Source: Clostridiales bacterium
GTDB taxonomy: Bacteria > Bacillota > Clostridia > Oscillospirales > Oscillospiraceae
Length of the DNA: 64,000 nucleotides
Reading direction: 5' to 3'
NCBI GenBank assembly: GCA_022764045.1
Contig: JALERU010000049.1
Span: forward strand, 1 to 64,000
Below are positions 9,020 through 17,975 of the stretch, one piece after another. The first letter of the stretch is position 1; every line of letters begins with the position of its first letter. Both the position numbers and the translations under genes were made by a program. A model generated the notes under the pieces. It was not told the origin of the DNA, did no database searches, and worked only from the letters and a program-made list of their open reading frames with translations.

Positions 9020-9300
9020 GGCAGGACCGCACACCGGCCTTTGAAGGACCTCCCATCCCTGTCTCACCGGCAGCCAGCTCAAAACCGGCAAACCCGCGGC
9101 ACACGCGGCGTTCTGCTTAGTGCTGCTCGGTTCCCCGCCTGACACGGTTCACAGTGCTGCGTTGCGCAGGACCGATTTATCATCACCGCTTACCGGCAAC
9201 TAACGGAACAAGAGGCCTCCGGGGGTCCGGGATTCATCCCTGCTACAGCGGATTGCAGGTACAGGGCACCGCTATCTCCCCGACTAGTGCGGCCATGCCC
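9020..9300 (-). ncRNA. ffs/scr: Signal recognition particle RNA, large bacterial (Alu-containing) type
   Basis: Minus strand: GCACTAGTCGGGGAGATAGCGGTGCCCTGTACCTGCAATCCGCTGTAGCAGGGATGAAT (Alu domain), GGTCCTGCGCAACG, and the S-domain GTGAACCGTGTCAGGCGGGGAACCGAGCAGCAC with GGAA tetraloop and AGCAGC loop. Position upstream of dnaX is classic. Exact ends approximate. Confidence 0.92.
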
Positions 9301-9485
9301 GATGCCGATACAGCATCCGGCAGACTGTTGGTACATATCATACAACATTTTCCCAAAAGAATCAAGCCGCTCCCGCAAAAATATTGCCTTCGGCCGCAAA
9401 AAAGTCTTTACTTTTTTCTATCTTCTGGTATACTATAATCTTGTTCGGAGAAAGCGCAGACCTTTGCCGGGAAAACAACATACAT

Positions 9486-9561
9486 GGGCCTATAGCTCAG
9501 TTGGGAGAGCGTTCGGTTCGCATCCGAGAGGTCGAGGGTTCGAATCCCTTTAGGTCCACCA
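9486..9561 (+). tRNA. tRNA-Ala (anticodon CGC)
   Basis: Full cloverleaf gggcctatagctcagttgggagagcgttcggttcgcatccgagaggtcgagggttcgaatccctttaggtccacca; loop TTCGCAT; G3-U70 acceptor pair; encoded CCA. Confidence 0.95.
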
Positions 9562-9566
9562 CATAG

Positions 9567-9600
9567 AAAACCACCGCTGTTCACTGCGGTGGTTTTCCTT
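9567..9600 (+). terminator. Terminator after tRNA-Ala
   Basis: AAAACCACCGC...GCGGTGGTTTTCCTTTC. Confidence 0.8.
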
Positions 9601-9981
9601 TCTATTTTTTCCTTTCCAACATCAGCCCAGATACCATGTTGCTTAATGGGGTGAATTGCGCCGTTTGGATTGCCATACAGCGCAGCCTTCTTCCGCGCCC
9701 CCAGGCCCTGAATAATACTCTCCTTTCCCACCTTTCAAAAATGGGTGAAAACCGTTTTATTTGCATCCTTCCCCCTTGAAAAAAGACGATACATATATTA
9801 TACTGTATAATAATTCAATTATGCTGGCGCGCAGGCAGCGGGACGGAACAGGCAGCCTGCTTCTTTGTTTTTCCACCCTCCGCGCCTCCTGCTCCTTTGC
9901 CTCGATCTGTTCCCTTCCCAGGAGGTGTGGGGCTCTGGGACACGTTGAGAAAATAACTTTTACAGGAAGCTGTGATGGACC

Positions 9982-12069
9982 ATTAACCTCAACCATACAC
10001 AAAAACAGAAAATCTTGATTGTAGACGATTCGGAAATGAACCGTTCTATTTTGGCGGATATGCTGGACAGTCAGTATGAGATTCTCGAGGCCGAAGACGG
10101 CGCCGCGGCCATCACCATGCTCCAAAAGCACGTGCTGGATATCTCCCTGGTGCTGCTAGATGTGGTGATGCCCAATGTGGACGGCTTTGAAGTGCTGACC
10201 GTGATGAACCAGAAGCACTGGATTGACGACATCCCTGTGATTATGATCTCCGCTGAAAGTGGCTCGACCCAGGTGGAGCGGGCCTATGAACTGGGCGTGA
10301 CGGATTTTATTCCCCGCCCCTTCGACACCCTGATCGTCCGCCGCCGGGTAAACAACACCATCCTGCTGCTGGCCAAGCAGAAAGAGCTCATCGGGATGCT
10401 GGCCGATCAGATCTATGAAAAAGAGCGCATGAGCAGCATCATGGTGGATATTCTGAGCCATGTTGTGGAGTTCCGAAACGGGGAAAGCGGGCAGCACATC
10501 ATCCATGTCCGCACTTTGACGGAGATTTTTCTGCGACAGTTGCAGCGAAAGACAGACCAGTACCGGTTCTCCCAGGCCGACGTGGCTCTCATCTGCACCG
10601 CCTCAGCCCTTCACGACATCGGCAAAATCGCCGTGAACGAAGATATCCTAAACAAGCCCGGCCGGCTGACGCCGGAAGAGTTTGAGCTGATGAAAACCCA
10701 CTCCCTGGTGGGCGCGGAGATGCTGGAAAACATCTCTACCTATGGAAACGAGCCCCTGGTGAAAACCGCCTACGAGATCTGCCGCTGGCACCACGAGCGT
10801 TATGACGGGCGGGGCTATCCCGACGGGCTGGTGGGCGACGACATCCCCATCTCCGCCCAGATTGTGGCCCTGGCAGACGTCTATGACGCGCTGACCAGCG
10901 ACCGCTGCTACAAAAAAGCTTTTTCCCATGAGACCGCGGTGCAAATGATCCTGGACGGTCAGTGCGGCGTTTTTAACCCCCTGCTGCTGGACTGTCTGCG
11001 GGACGTGGCCCCCACTCTGGCGGAGGAACTGGCCCGGGCCTCTACCCAGACCCGTCAGCCGGAACCGCGGCAGCTTTCCCAGGAGATCATCTATCACAAG
11101 GATCTGCTGGCCTCCGAGCGGTCCCTGCGGCTGCTGGATCACGAGCGGATGAAATATAATTTCTTTGCCGCCATGACGGAGGAAATCCAGTTTGAATACA
11201 CCGTAACGCCCAACATGCTCACCCTGTCTGGCTGGGGCGCGAAAAAGCTGGGTCTGGACGAGGTGATTATGGAGCCCCAGAAAGATGAAAAAGTTCTCCG
11301 GCTTATCGGGGCAGACACCTGGCGAAGCATTGCCAACGCCCTGCAGGTAACGTCACCGGAGCACCCGATGACCAACTATGAGTGTCTGCTCCACCTCGAT
11401 GGGCAGCCCCGCTGGCACCGGATCATCGCCCAGTCCATGTGGTCGGCCGAGGATTCCCCCAGCTATGTGGGCGCCATCGGCAAAATCGTGGATATCCATG
11501 ACTCCCGGGTGAAACTGGAGGACTTGGAAAAACGGGCCTCCCACGACATGCTGACAGGGCTTTTGAACCACTCCAGCGCCAAAGAGCTCATCCGAAACAA
11601 GATTAAAAGCAACCCAAAGGAAGCCTACCTTCTGGTGATTCTTGACCTGGACCAGTTCAAAGCCGCCAACGACAGCTTCGGGCACATCTTTGGGGATCAG
11701 GTCCTCATCCACGTGACAAAGCAGCTGCGTCAAAGCACCCGCCGGGATGATATCGTGGCCCGGGTGGGTGGCGATGAGTTTTTGATCTTCCTGGAATATA
11801 AAACAGACGCCACACAGGTGGTGGACCGTATTTTCGGCGCCATCACCGGGCATTACAAGGACTTCCCCCTCTCTGTCAGCATGGGGGTCGCCTGCACAAA
11901 TGAAGTGGGGGGTGAATACGAAAAGCTGTTTCACGCGGCGGATCAGGCGCTCTATTCCGCCAAACGGGCGGGACGCCGCCAGTACCGCTTTTATGACGAT
12001 TCCATGCGGGAGACACTGTCTGCCATTTCTCCCATTGACCGAGATGTAAAAGGAGGGAGCCCCAAATGA
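9982..12069 (+). CDS. Response regulator with REC, HD-GYP-like, PAS-like and GGDEF domains
   Basis: KILIVDDSEMNRSILADML receiver; HDIGKIAV and HHERYDGRGYPDGL (HD-GYP); RRDDIVARVGGDEF (I-site plus GGDEF). The ORF track starts at TTG 10015, which cuts into receiver beta-1; start set to a possible ATT at 9982. Confidence 0.85.
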   Translation: MNLNHTQKQKILIVDDSEMNRSILADMLDSQYEILEAEDGAAAITMLQKHVLDISLVLLDVVMPNVDGFEVLTVMNQKHWIDDIPVIMISAESGSTQVERAYELGVTDFIPRPFDTLIVRRRVNNTILLLAKQKELIGMLADQIYEKERMSSIMVDILSHVVEFRNGESGQHIIHVRTLTEIFLRQLQRKTDQYRFSQADVALICTASALHDIGKIAVNEDILNKPGRLTPEEFELMKTHSLVGAEMLENISTYGNEPLVKTAYEICRWHHERYDGRGYPDGLVGDDIPISAQIVALADVYDALTSDRCYKKAFSHETAVQMILDGQCGVFNPLLLDCLRDVAPTLAEELARASTQTRQPEPRQLSQEIIYHKDLLASERSLRLLDHERMKYNFFAAMTEEIQFEYTVTPNMLTLSGWGAKKLGLDEVIMEPQKDEKVLRLIGADTWRSIANALQVTSPEHPMTNYECLLHLDGQPRWHRIIAQSMWSAEDSPSYVGAIGKIVDIHDSRVKLEDLEKRASHDMLTGLLNHSSAKELIRNKIKSNPKEAYLLVILDLDQFKAANDSFGHIFGDQVLIHVTKQLRQSTRRDDIVARVGGDEFLIFLEYKTDATQVVDRIFGAITGHYKDFPLSVSMGVACTNEVGGEYEKLFHAADQALYSAKRAGRRQYRFYDDSMRETLSAISPIDRDVKGGSPK

Positions 12070-12428
12070 CTCTGCAAGATTGCTACGCCGCCCTGGGCGG
12101 CAACTACGCGGATGTATCCGCCCGTCTACACAGCGACCGTTTGGTGCAGAAATTTCTTCTGAAGTATTTAGACGACCCCAGCTTCCAACAGCTCTGCACC
12201 GCCATGGAGGAGAAGGATTATGAGTTGGCTTTTCGGGCCGCGCACACCATCAAGGGCGTGTGCCAGAACCTGAGCTTTACCCAGCTACTGGACTCCAGCA
12301 GCCAGCTCTCCGACGCCCTTCGCCATGGCTGGACCCCAGAAGCAGACCCGTTGCTGGAACGGGTGAAAGCCGATCAGATGACCGTAACAGCAGCAATTCA
12401 ATCCTTCCGCGAGGAGAGTGAAGGGTAA
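12066..12428 (+). CDS. Hpt (histidine phosphotransfer) domain protein
   Basis: ELAFRAAHTIKGVCQNLSFTQL Hpt signature; 4-nt overlap with upstream gene. Confidence 0.9.
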   Translation: MTLQDCYAALGGNYADVSARLHSDRLVQKFLLKYLDDPSFQQLCTAMEEKDYELAFRAAHTIKGVCQNLSFTQLLDSSSQLSDALRHGWTPEADPLLERVKADQMTVTAAIQSFREESEG

Positions 12429-12429
12429 C

Positions 12430-14976
12430 ATGCAGAACAAAATCTACCGCTTTTTGGTCGGTAGCCTGGTGGTCATTTGTGCGGTCTGCGTAACCGTGTT
12501 CGGGGTGCTGGCTTCCTATCTGAACCGGGAAAATGAGCAGGCCATCAGCCAGATTGGCAACATTTACATGGCCAGCATGAACGATAGAATCTCCAAGCAT
12601 TTTGAAACCATGACCGATCACCGCCTGGAGCAGATGGAGACACTGACCAAGACCATCCCGCCCGCCTACCGCACCGGGAAAGAGTCTCTGGCCGAATGGC
12701 TGGAATACAACGGGCAGGCCAGAGGGTTTGACTCTGTGTCCTACTGCCACGCCGACGGAAGCCTTGAGATTATCTATGGGGAAGAGATCAGGCCCTATAG
12801 CTCCACGACCCTTCTCAACGCCATAGAAAACGGCCAGAACATCGTTGCCGTCGGCTATAACGGCGAGGGTGAGCAGGTGATTCTGGCCTGCGTGTCTGTC
12901 AGCGTTGACGTGCCGGGCATGGAGGACTGTATCGGCCTGGTGGGTGAGTTGCCTATCAGCGCAATCGCCGACTCGCTGTATCTGGAGGACGAGGATGCCC
13001 TGATCTATTCCTTTATCATCCGTAAGGATGGCAGCTTTGTGGTGCGCAACTCCGACGCAGTGCGGAGCAACTATTTTGACCGGGTCCGGGCCATCTATGA
13101 TGACCTGGACGGCCAAACCCCCGAGGAATACATTACGGAGCTTGAGGCCGCCATGCAGTCTGGAAGCGACTACTCCACCATGATCCAATTCAATGGTGAG
13201 CGCCGCCACATGTACTGCTCCAGCCTGCCGAACTCCGTCTGGTATTTGGTAACCCTCATGCCTTACGGCGCGCTGAACGAGTCGGTGGAAACCCTGGGAA
13301 CCCGGTCCCTTACTGCGGCCATGGGAAGCTGCGCAGTGATCCTTGTGATTCTGCTGTTTGTGTTCCTACGGTATTTCGCCATGAACCGCACCCAGATGAA
13401 GGAACTGGAGGAGGCCAGACAGATGGCCGAGGAAGCCAGCCGGTCCAAGAGTGAGTTCCTCTCTAACATGAGCCACGATATCCGCACACCCATGAACGCC
13501 ATTGTGGGCATGACGGCCATCGCTACAACCCACATCGACGATCCCCAGCAGGTACGCAACTGCCTGAAAAAGATCACCCTATCCAGCAAGCATCTTCTGG
13601 GGCTGATTAACGACGTGCTGGATATGTCCAAGATCGAAAGCGGAAAGATGGCCCTGAATGTGGAGCTGGTCTCCCTGCGGGAAGTCATGGACAGCATCGT
13701 CAACATCGTGCAGCCCCAGGTAAGGGCCAAACATCAGAAATTCAACATCTCTATTTACGACATCAGCTCGGAGAATGTACACTGCGACAGCGTGCGTCTG
13801 AACCAGATTTTGCTGAACCTGCTCTCCAATGCCATCAAATTCACCCCGGAGGGGGGTTCCATCCAGGTGGTTCTTCATGAGGAACGCTCTCCCAAGGGTG
13901 ATGGTTATGTCCGCATCCGCATCCAGGTGCAGGACACCGGCATTGGGATGTCGGAAGAGTTCCAAGCCCATATCTTTGAGTCCTTTACCCGGGAGGACAA
14001 CAAGCGGGTCCACAGGATCGAAGGAACGGGCCTGGGGATGGCCATCACCAAGTACATTGTGGACGCTATGGACGGCGAGATTACTTTGTCCAGCCGTCTC
14101 GGCGAAGGCAGTGAGTTCCAGGTTGTTTTGGACCTGGAGCGCGCCGAGGAACGGGCGGAGGATATGATCCTGCCCGACTGGAACATGCTGGTGGTAGACG
14201 ACGACCGCCAGCTGTGCGAGAGCACCGTGGACTCCTTAAAGTCCATCGGCATCCGGGCGGACTGGGTGCTGGACGGCGAGAGCGCCGTGCGCACCGTCAC
14301 CCAGCACCACAACCGCCACGCGGATTACCACGTGATTTTGCTGGACTGGAAGCTGCCTGACATGGACGGTATCCAAACCGCCCGGGCGCTGCGGGCCCAG
14401 TTGGGCGACGACGTGCCCATCCTGCTCATGTCCGCCTACGACTGGACCGAGATTGAGGAAGAGGCCCGGGCGGCCGGCATCAGCGGCTTTTTGATGAAAC
14501 CCCTTTTCCGGTCCACCCTGTATTATGGCCTGCTGCCCTATGCCAACGAGGAAGAAACCCAAAGCAAGAAGAAAGAGGACGACACGCCGTCATTCTGCAA
14601 CAAACGTCTCCTGGTGGCCGAGGACAACGAGCTCAACTGGGAGATCGCCTACGAGCTGCTTCAGGAGATTGGACTGAAGCTGGAATGGGCGGAAAACGGC
14701 CAGATCTGCGTGGATATGCTCCGGCGGTCCGAGCCGGGATACTACGACGGAATCCTCATGGACATTCGCATGCCCGTGATGAACGGCTATGAAGCCACCG
14801 ACGCCATCCGGGCCATGGACCGTCCGGATGCCTCCCTGCCCATCATCGCCATGACGGCGGACGCCTACTCCGAAGACATCAAGCGCTGCCTGGAGCATGG
14901 CATGAACGCCCATGTGGCCAAGCCCATTGACCTGAAAGAAGTCGTCCGGGTTCTCAAACGATATCTGGGTGACTGA
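12430..14976 (+). CDS. Hybrid sensor histidine kinase with two receiver domains
   Basis: KSEFLSNMSHDIRTPMNAIVGMT (HisKA), HATPase, then VVDDDRQLCEST and VAEDNELNWEIAYELL receivers. Confidence 0.93.
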   Translation: MQNKIYRFLVGSLVVICAVCVTVFGVLASYLNRENEQAISQIGNIYMASMNDRISKHFETMTDHRLEQMETLTKTIPPAYRTGKESLAEWLEYNGQARGFDSVSYCHADGSLEIIYGEEIRPYSSTTLLNAIENGQNIVAVGYNGEGEQVILACVSVSVDVPGMEDCIGLVGELPISAIADSLYLEDEDALIYSFIIRKDGSFVVRNSDAVRSNYFDRVRAIYDDLDGQTPEEYITELEAAMQSGSDYSTMIQFNGERRHMYCSSLPNSVWYLVTLMPYGALNESVETLGTRSLTAAMGSCAVILVILLFVFLRYFAMNRTQMKELEEARQMAEEASRSKSEFLSNMSHDIRTPMNAIVGMTAIATTHIDDPQQVRNCLKKITLSSKHLLGLINDVLDMSKIESGKMALNVELVSLREVMDSIVNIVQPQVRAKHQKFNISIYDISSENVHCDSVRLNQILLNLLSNAIKFTPEGGSIQVVLHEERSPKGDGYVRIRIQVQDTGIGMSEEFQAHIFESFTREDNKRVHRIEGTGLGMAITKYIVDAMDGEITLSSRLGEGSEFQVVLDLERAEERAEDMILPDWNMLVVDDDRQLCESTVDSLKSIGIRADWVLDGESAVRTVTQHHNRHADYHVILLDWKLPDMDGIQTARALRAQLGDDVPILLMSAYDWTEIEEEARAAGISGFLMKPLFRSTLYYGLLPYANEEETQSKKKEDDTPSFCNKRLLVAEDNELNWEIAYELLQEIGLKLEWAENGQICVDMLRRSEPGYYDGILMDIRMPVMNGYEATDAIRAMDRPDASLPIIAMTADAYSEDIKRCLEHGMNAHVAKPIDLKEVVRVLKRYLGD

Positions 14977-15001
14977 ACTCTTTTCCCATCCCTATGAACA
15001 G

Positions 15002-15040
15002 AAAGCCGCTCCCTTCGGAGGTTCCGAGGGGGGCGGCTTT
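15002..15040 (+). terminator. Hairpin after the hybrid kinase operon
   Basis: AAAGCCGCTCCCTTCGG...CCGAGGGGGGCGGCTTT; T-run weak. Confidence 0.6.
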
Positions 15041-15150
15041 CATGCTATGACATCTTTTTTTGGCCGGTAAAATGGTATAATTCTCCCTCCGGATGGCAAA
15101 CTATATTCCGTCTTCCCTTGGGAGGATAAACTGACTAAGAGGTGATCGCC

Positions 15151-15324
15151 ATGACAACCAAAGAGCTGCTCTATATCGAAGATGCTCTGGGCCATGAGAA
15201 GTATTTCCAGAGCAAGTGCAAGGAAACCGCCAGCCAGCTTCAGGACCCGGAGCTGAAAAACTACGTGACCCAGATGGCCCAGAAGCATCAACAGATCTTC
15301 CAGAAATTCTACGGCCTGCTGTAA
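15151..15324 (+). CDS. Small CotF-like / spore coat-associated protein
   Basis: MTTKELLYIEDALGHEKYFQSKCKETASQLQDPELKNYVTQMAQKHQQIFQKFYGLL; RBS AGAGGTGA; paired with the next gene. Confidence 0.65.
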   Translation: MTTKELLYIEDALGHEKYFQSKCKETASQLQDPELKNYVTQMAQKHQQIFQKFYGLL

Positions 15325-15331
15325 GGAGGAA

Positions 15332-15583
15332 ATGAAAATGGACGATAAAAACTTAATGGAAAATATCCTTTTGCTGGAGAAGGGTGTCTGCGACCTCTTC
15401 CTCCATGGCACCATCGAATCTCCCACCAGCAGCGTGCATCAGGCCTTCAACTCTGCCCTGGGCGAGTCCCTGACCATGCAGGACACCATCTATGACATGA
15501 TGGCCGACAAGGGCTGGTACCCCACGGAACAGGCCGAGCAGAAAAAGGTCAACTCCGTCAAGCAAAAATTCAGCGGTCAGTAA
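15332..15583 (+). CDS. Spore coat protein, CotF-like
   Basis: DDKNLMENILLLEKGVCDLFLHGTIESPTSSVHQAFNSALGESLTMQDTIYDMMADKGWYP resembles Coat_F family; RBS AAGGAGGAA. Confidence 0.8.
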   Translation: MKMDDKNLMENILLLEKGVCDLFLHGTIESPTSSVHQAFNSALGESLTMQDTIYDMMADKGWYPTEQAEQKKVNSVKQKFSGQ

Positions 15584-15623
15584 CCAAAAACGCAGGTTCC
15601 CCATGCACCTGCGTCTGGTAAGG

Positions 15624-15664
15624 AAACAGTAGACACTCACAAACGTGTGGGTGTCTACTGTTTT
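15624..15664. terminator. Terminator AAACAGTAGACAC...GTGTCTACTGTTTT
   Basis: Near-perfect inverted repeat and T-run. Confidence 0.8.
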
Positions 15665-15706
15665 GCTGCGCCTGTGGGCGCGGGTAAGTCCCGTTGAATA
15701 AATGAC

Positions 15707-16081
15707 CTAAACCTCGAAACTCCTCCAGCTCCACCAAGCGCAAAAGAAAGGGTAAGATTCACAGAGCAGCCTGATCGCCTTGGCCGCCCCCGGCGGCTTC
15801 GCCTGGTTCCACCCCGTGTAGAGTTCCCAGTTCCGCCGGTAGCTCGGGTCCCATCTGTCGCTCACATAACGCCCAATGGAACGCAGGATACTCGCCGGCG
15901 CAACGCCATTTTCCTTGGCGACTTTTGCAACCAGGTGGTCATACCTTGGAGTGTCGTACGTCAGTTCCTTTGCAATCGCTTGCTTCAAAATTTGTGTCAT
16001 GTAGCGAATTCCCTTGCTATCGGGCCTGCCGAATCGGCTCACATAAAATTTGATGACAACCTCATCCTTCATGTTGGACAT
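15707..16081 (-). CDS. Stand-alone Spo0A C-terminal (effector) domain-like protein
   Basis: KGIRYMTQILKQAIAKELTYDTPRYDHLVAKVAKENGVAPASILRSIGRYVSDRW...NWELYTGWNQAKPPGAAKAIRLLCESY resembles Spo0A_C; RBS TGGAGGA before ATG 16081. Confidence 0.6.
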   Translation of the reverse strand: MSNMKDEVVIKFYVSRFGRPDSKGIRYMTQILKQAIAKELTYDTPRYDHLVAKVAKENGVAPASILRSIGRYVSDRWDPSYRRNWELYTGWNQAKPPGAAKAIRLLCESYPFFCAWWSWRSFEV

Positions 16082-16139
16082 AGATATCCTCCATTCACCT
16101 GTCACTTCGTGGTCCTCGGCAGAAAGTCGACCAAGTGCA

Positions 16140-16560
16140 ATACCAGCGGCGGAGATTGTTGTTGAAGGACGGGATTCTTCTATCCACCGATCTTCCGGAT
16201 CGCCCCCTCATCAGTCAGCTCCGCTGACAGCTATGGTTTAAGGTGCTTCGCATTGGATTGAATCGAACTGTCCCCCGGACAGTTCGACCCCCGAGGGGAA
16301 GCCTACGTGCTATGCTACGTTGGCGTGATTGCTACGGTATTTTTCTACAATAAGCCATACAGGCTTTGCCAATCGCCTTCCCCTGGGGGGGAAGGTGGGC
16401 CGGCGGAACGCCGGGTCGGATGAGGGCGAGCCTGGAGGGTTCCACAGCGTGGGTAATAAGGTGGTAACGGTATCCCACTACCCTCCCCCGCCACTATGAA
16501 ATCGTCCCCCCATCAGGTGTCTCCGGCGCCAGCTCCCCCCACAGATACCGACAACAGGCG
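16140..16560. repeat. Noncoding block of short palindromic intergenic repeat units
   Basis: GTCAGCTCCGCTGAC, GAACTGTCCCCCGGACAGTTC, CTTCCCCTGGGGGGGAAG, CCGGCGGAACGCCGGGTCGGATGAGGG within ~300 bp; no plausible ORF. Confidence 0.5.
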
Positions 16561-16575
16561 GAGGTGGAGGGTTTC

Positions 16576-16902
16576 TTAGGATTCCTCCTTGTTTTCACAA
16601 ACAGAAAGAAACGCCTCGGCGATTTGATTCAAGGCAACACGTTCTCGATGATTGAGAGATGACAACATGTTTGAATTTGAAATCTCCCCGGTCATGAAAT
16701 AAGAAATATCCATATTGAGTGTTTGGCAGATCCGCACAATATTTTCGGGACGAAGTGCTTTCTGCCCTTTTTCTGCAGAAATGATCGTCTTTACGGATAA
16801 TCCCGATAACTCAGCCAATTTCTCTTGGGTTAAACCAATTTTCTGACGCTGGTAGAGCAAACGCTTTCCCATTTCAACAAGGAAGTTGTCTTTTGTTCCC
16901 AT
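16576..16902 (-). CDS. XRE-family HTH transcriptional regulator
   Basis: GKRLLYQRQKIGLTQEKLAELSGLSVKTIISAEKGQKALRPENIVRICQTLNMDISYFM. Confidence 0.92.
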   Translation of the reverse strand: MGTKDNFLVEMGKRLLYQRQKIGLTQEKLAELSGLSVKTIISAEKGQKALRPENIVRICQTLNMDISYFMTGEISNSNMLSSLNHRERVALNQIAEAFLSVCENKEES

Positions 16903-16952
16903 TTTACCACTCCTACGAGGGAATCATATCGCATAATTGGCAAAAAAAGAAT

Positions 16953-16984
16953 CCCCCATGGTGGACAAATGTCCCCCATAATGG
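16953..16984 (-). promoter_or_regulatory. Candidate operator of the XRE regulator
   Basis: CCCCCATGGTGG and CCCCCATAATGG direct repeats 20 bp apart, enclosing palindrome GGACA-AA-TGTCC, just upstream of the regulator. Confidence 0.45.
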
Positions 16985-17070
16985 TATAAGCACATATTTT
17001 GAGTAAAGTTTTTGCTATCTATCAGCAGAATACAGTTACAAGGTGGGTAACAGCGCGCATCTCATAACAC

Positions 17071-17106
17071 GAACCCCCCTCGCTCCCAAAGGAACGAGGG
17101 GGGTTC
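17071..17106. terminator. Terminator GAACCCCCCTCG...CGAGGGGGGTTC
   Basis: 12-bp inverted repeat downstream of purC. Confidence 0.75.
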
Positions 17107-17121
17107 ATTGAACACAAAGGA

Positions 17122-17805
17122 TCAGATTTTTTCCAGGATCAGCTTGGCGCAGTCGATTTGGTTGGGGATGTTCCCTTTCTCGTCGCGGACTCTCCAGATG
17201 TCAGGAGTGATCTCATCCACTACATACATCTTGCCGTCGGCGTCGTAGCCCACCTCGATCTTGAAGTCGATGAGGGTCAGGTTCATGGCGGCCAGTTCCT
17301 TCTTCAGGACCTCGCCCACCTTGACCAGGATGCCCAGGGCCTCGTCATACTGGCCAGGGGCCAGCAGGCCCTTCATGATGCACAGGCGCTCGCTGATCAG
17401 AGGATCGCCCTGGTCGTCGTCCTTCAGGGTGACCTCGGTGTAGGGAGGATCGAAGACGATGCCCTCCTCCAGGCTGAACCGGCGGCACATGGAGCCGGCA
17501 GTGAAGTAACGCAGCACAAACTCCAGCTTGGGCACGGTGAGCTGACGGACCTGCATCAGGTTCTTGTCCACATCAGCGCCCAGGTAGTGGGTGGGGATGC
17601 CGTTCTTCTCCATGATCTCAAAGAAGTGCTTGGAGATCTGCAGGCCGATCTTGCCCTTGCCTTCCACGCTGCCGCCCACGGTGTTATAGCCGGGGTCAAA
17701 CATGCCGTTTTCGCCGGTGGCGGAATCCTTAAAGAACAGATTTACCACGCCGGACTCCTCATCCAGCATGACGGTTTTGGTTTTTCCATCGTACAAGGTT
17801 TTCAT
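17122..17805 (-). CDS. purC: Phosphoribosylaminoimidazole-succinocarboxamide synthase
   Basis: KTLYDGKTKTV, GGSVEGKGKIGLQISKHFFEIMEKNGIPTHYLG, LIDFKIEVGYDADGKMYVVDEITPDIWRV. Confidence 0.97.
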   Translation of the reverse strand: MKTLYDGKTKTVMLDEESGVVNLFFKDSATGENGMFDPGYNTVGGSVEGKGKIGLQISKHFFEIMEKNGIPTHYLGADVDKNLMQVRQLTVPKLEFVLRYFTAGSMCRRFSLEEGIVFDPPYTEVTLKDDDQGDPLISERLCIMKGLLAPGQYDEALGILVKVGEVLKKELAAMNLTLIDFKIEVGYDADGKMYVVDEITPDIWRVRDEKGNIPNQIDCAKLILEKI

Positions 17806-17975
17806 ATTGGTCGTCCTCCCTCATAAAAATATCTCGGTGTCACATGACCATTTTAACTTTGTTATTATAGCACACTCTGACGAAAACGGAAGATTTGAGC
17901 GAAAATTTTTTCAAAGGATTTGCAGATTTTTTTAGGGGGTTAATGGGCTTCTTCCAATTTCCCACCTTGGCGCCC

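Noticed and set aside
9154-9438. ORFs 9154-9438, 9190-9399 and 8919-9104 in the dnaX upstream region
   Set aside because: They lie on the SRP RNA gene; RNA sequence is conserved while translations are not protein-like.
9384-9566. ORFs over the tRNA-Ala region (HGPIAQLGERSVRIREVEGSNPFRSTT)
   Set aside because: The classic spurious translation of a tRNA gene.
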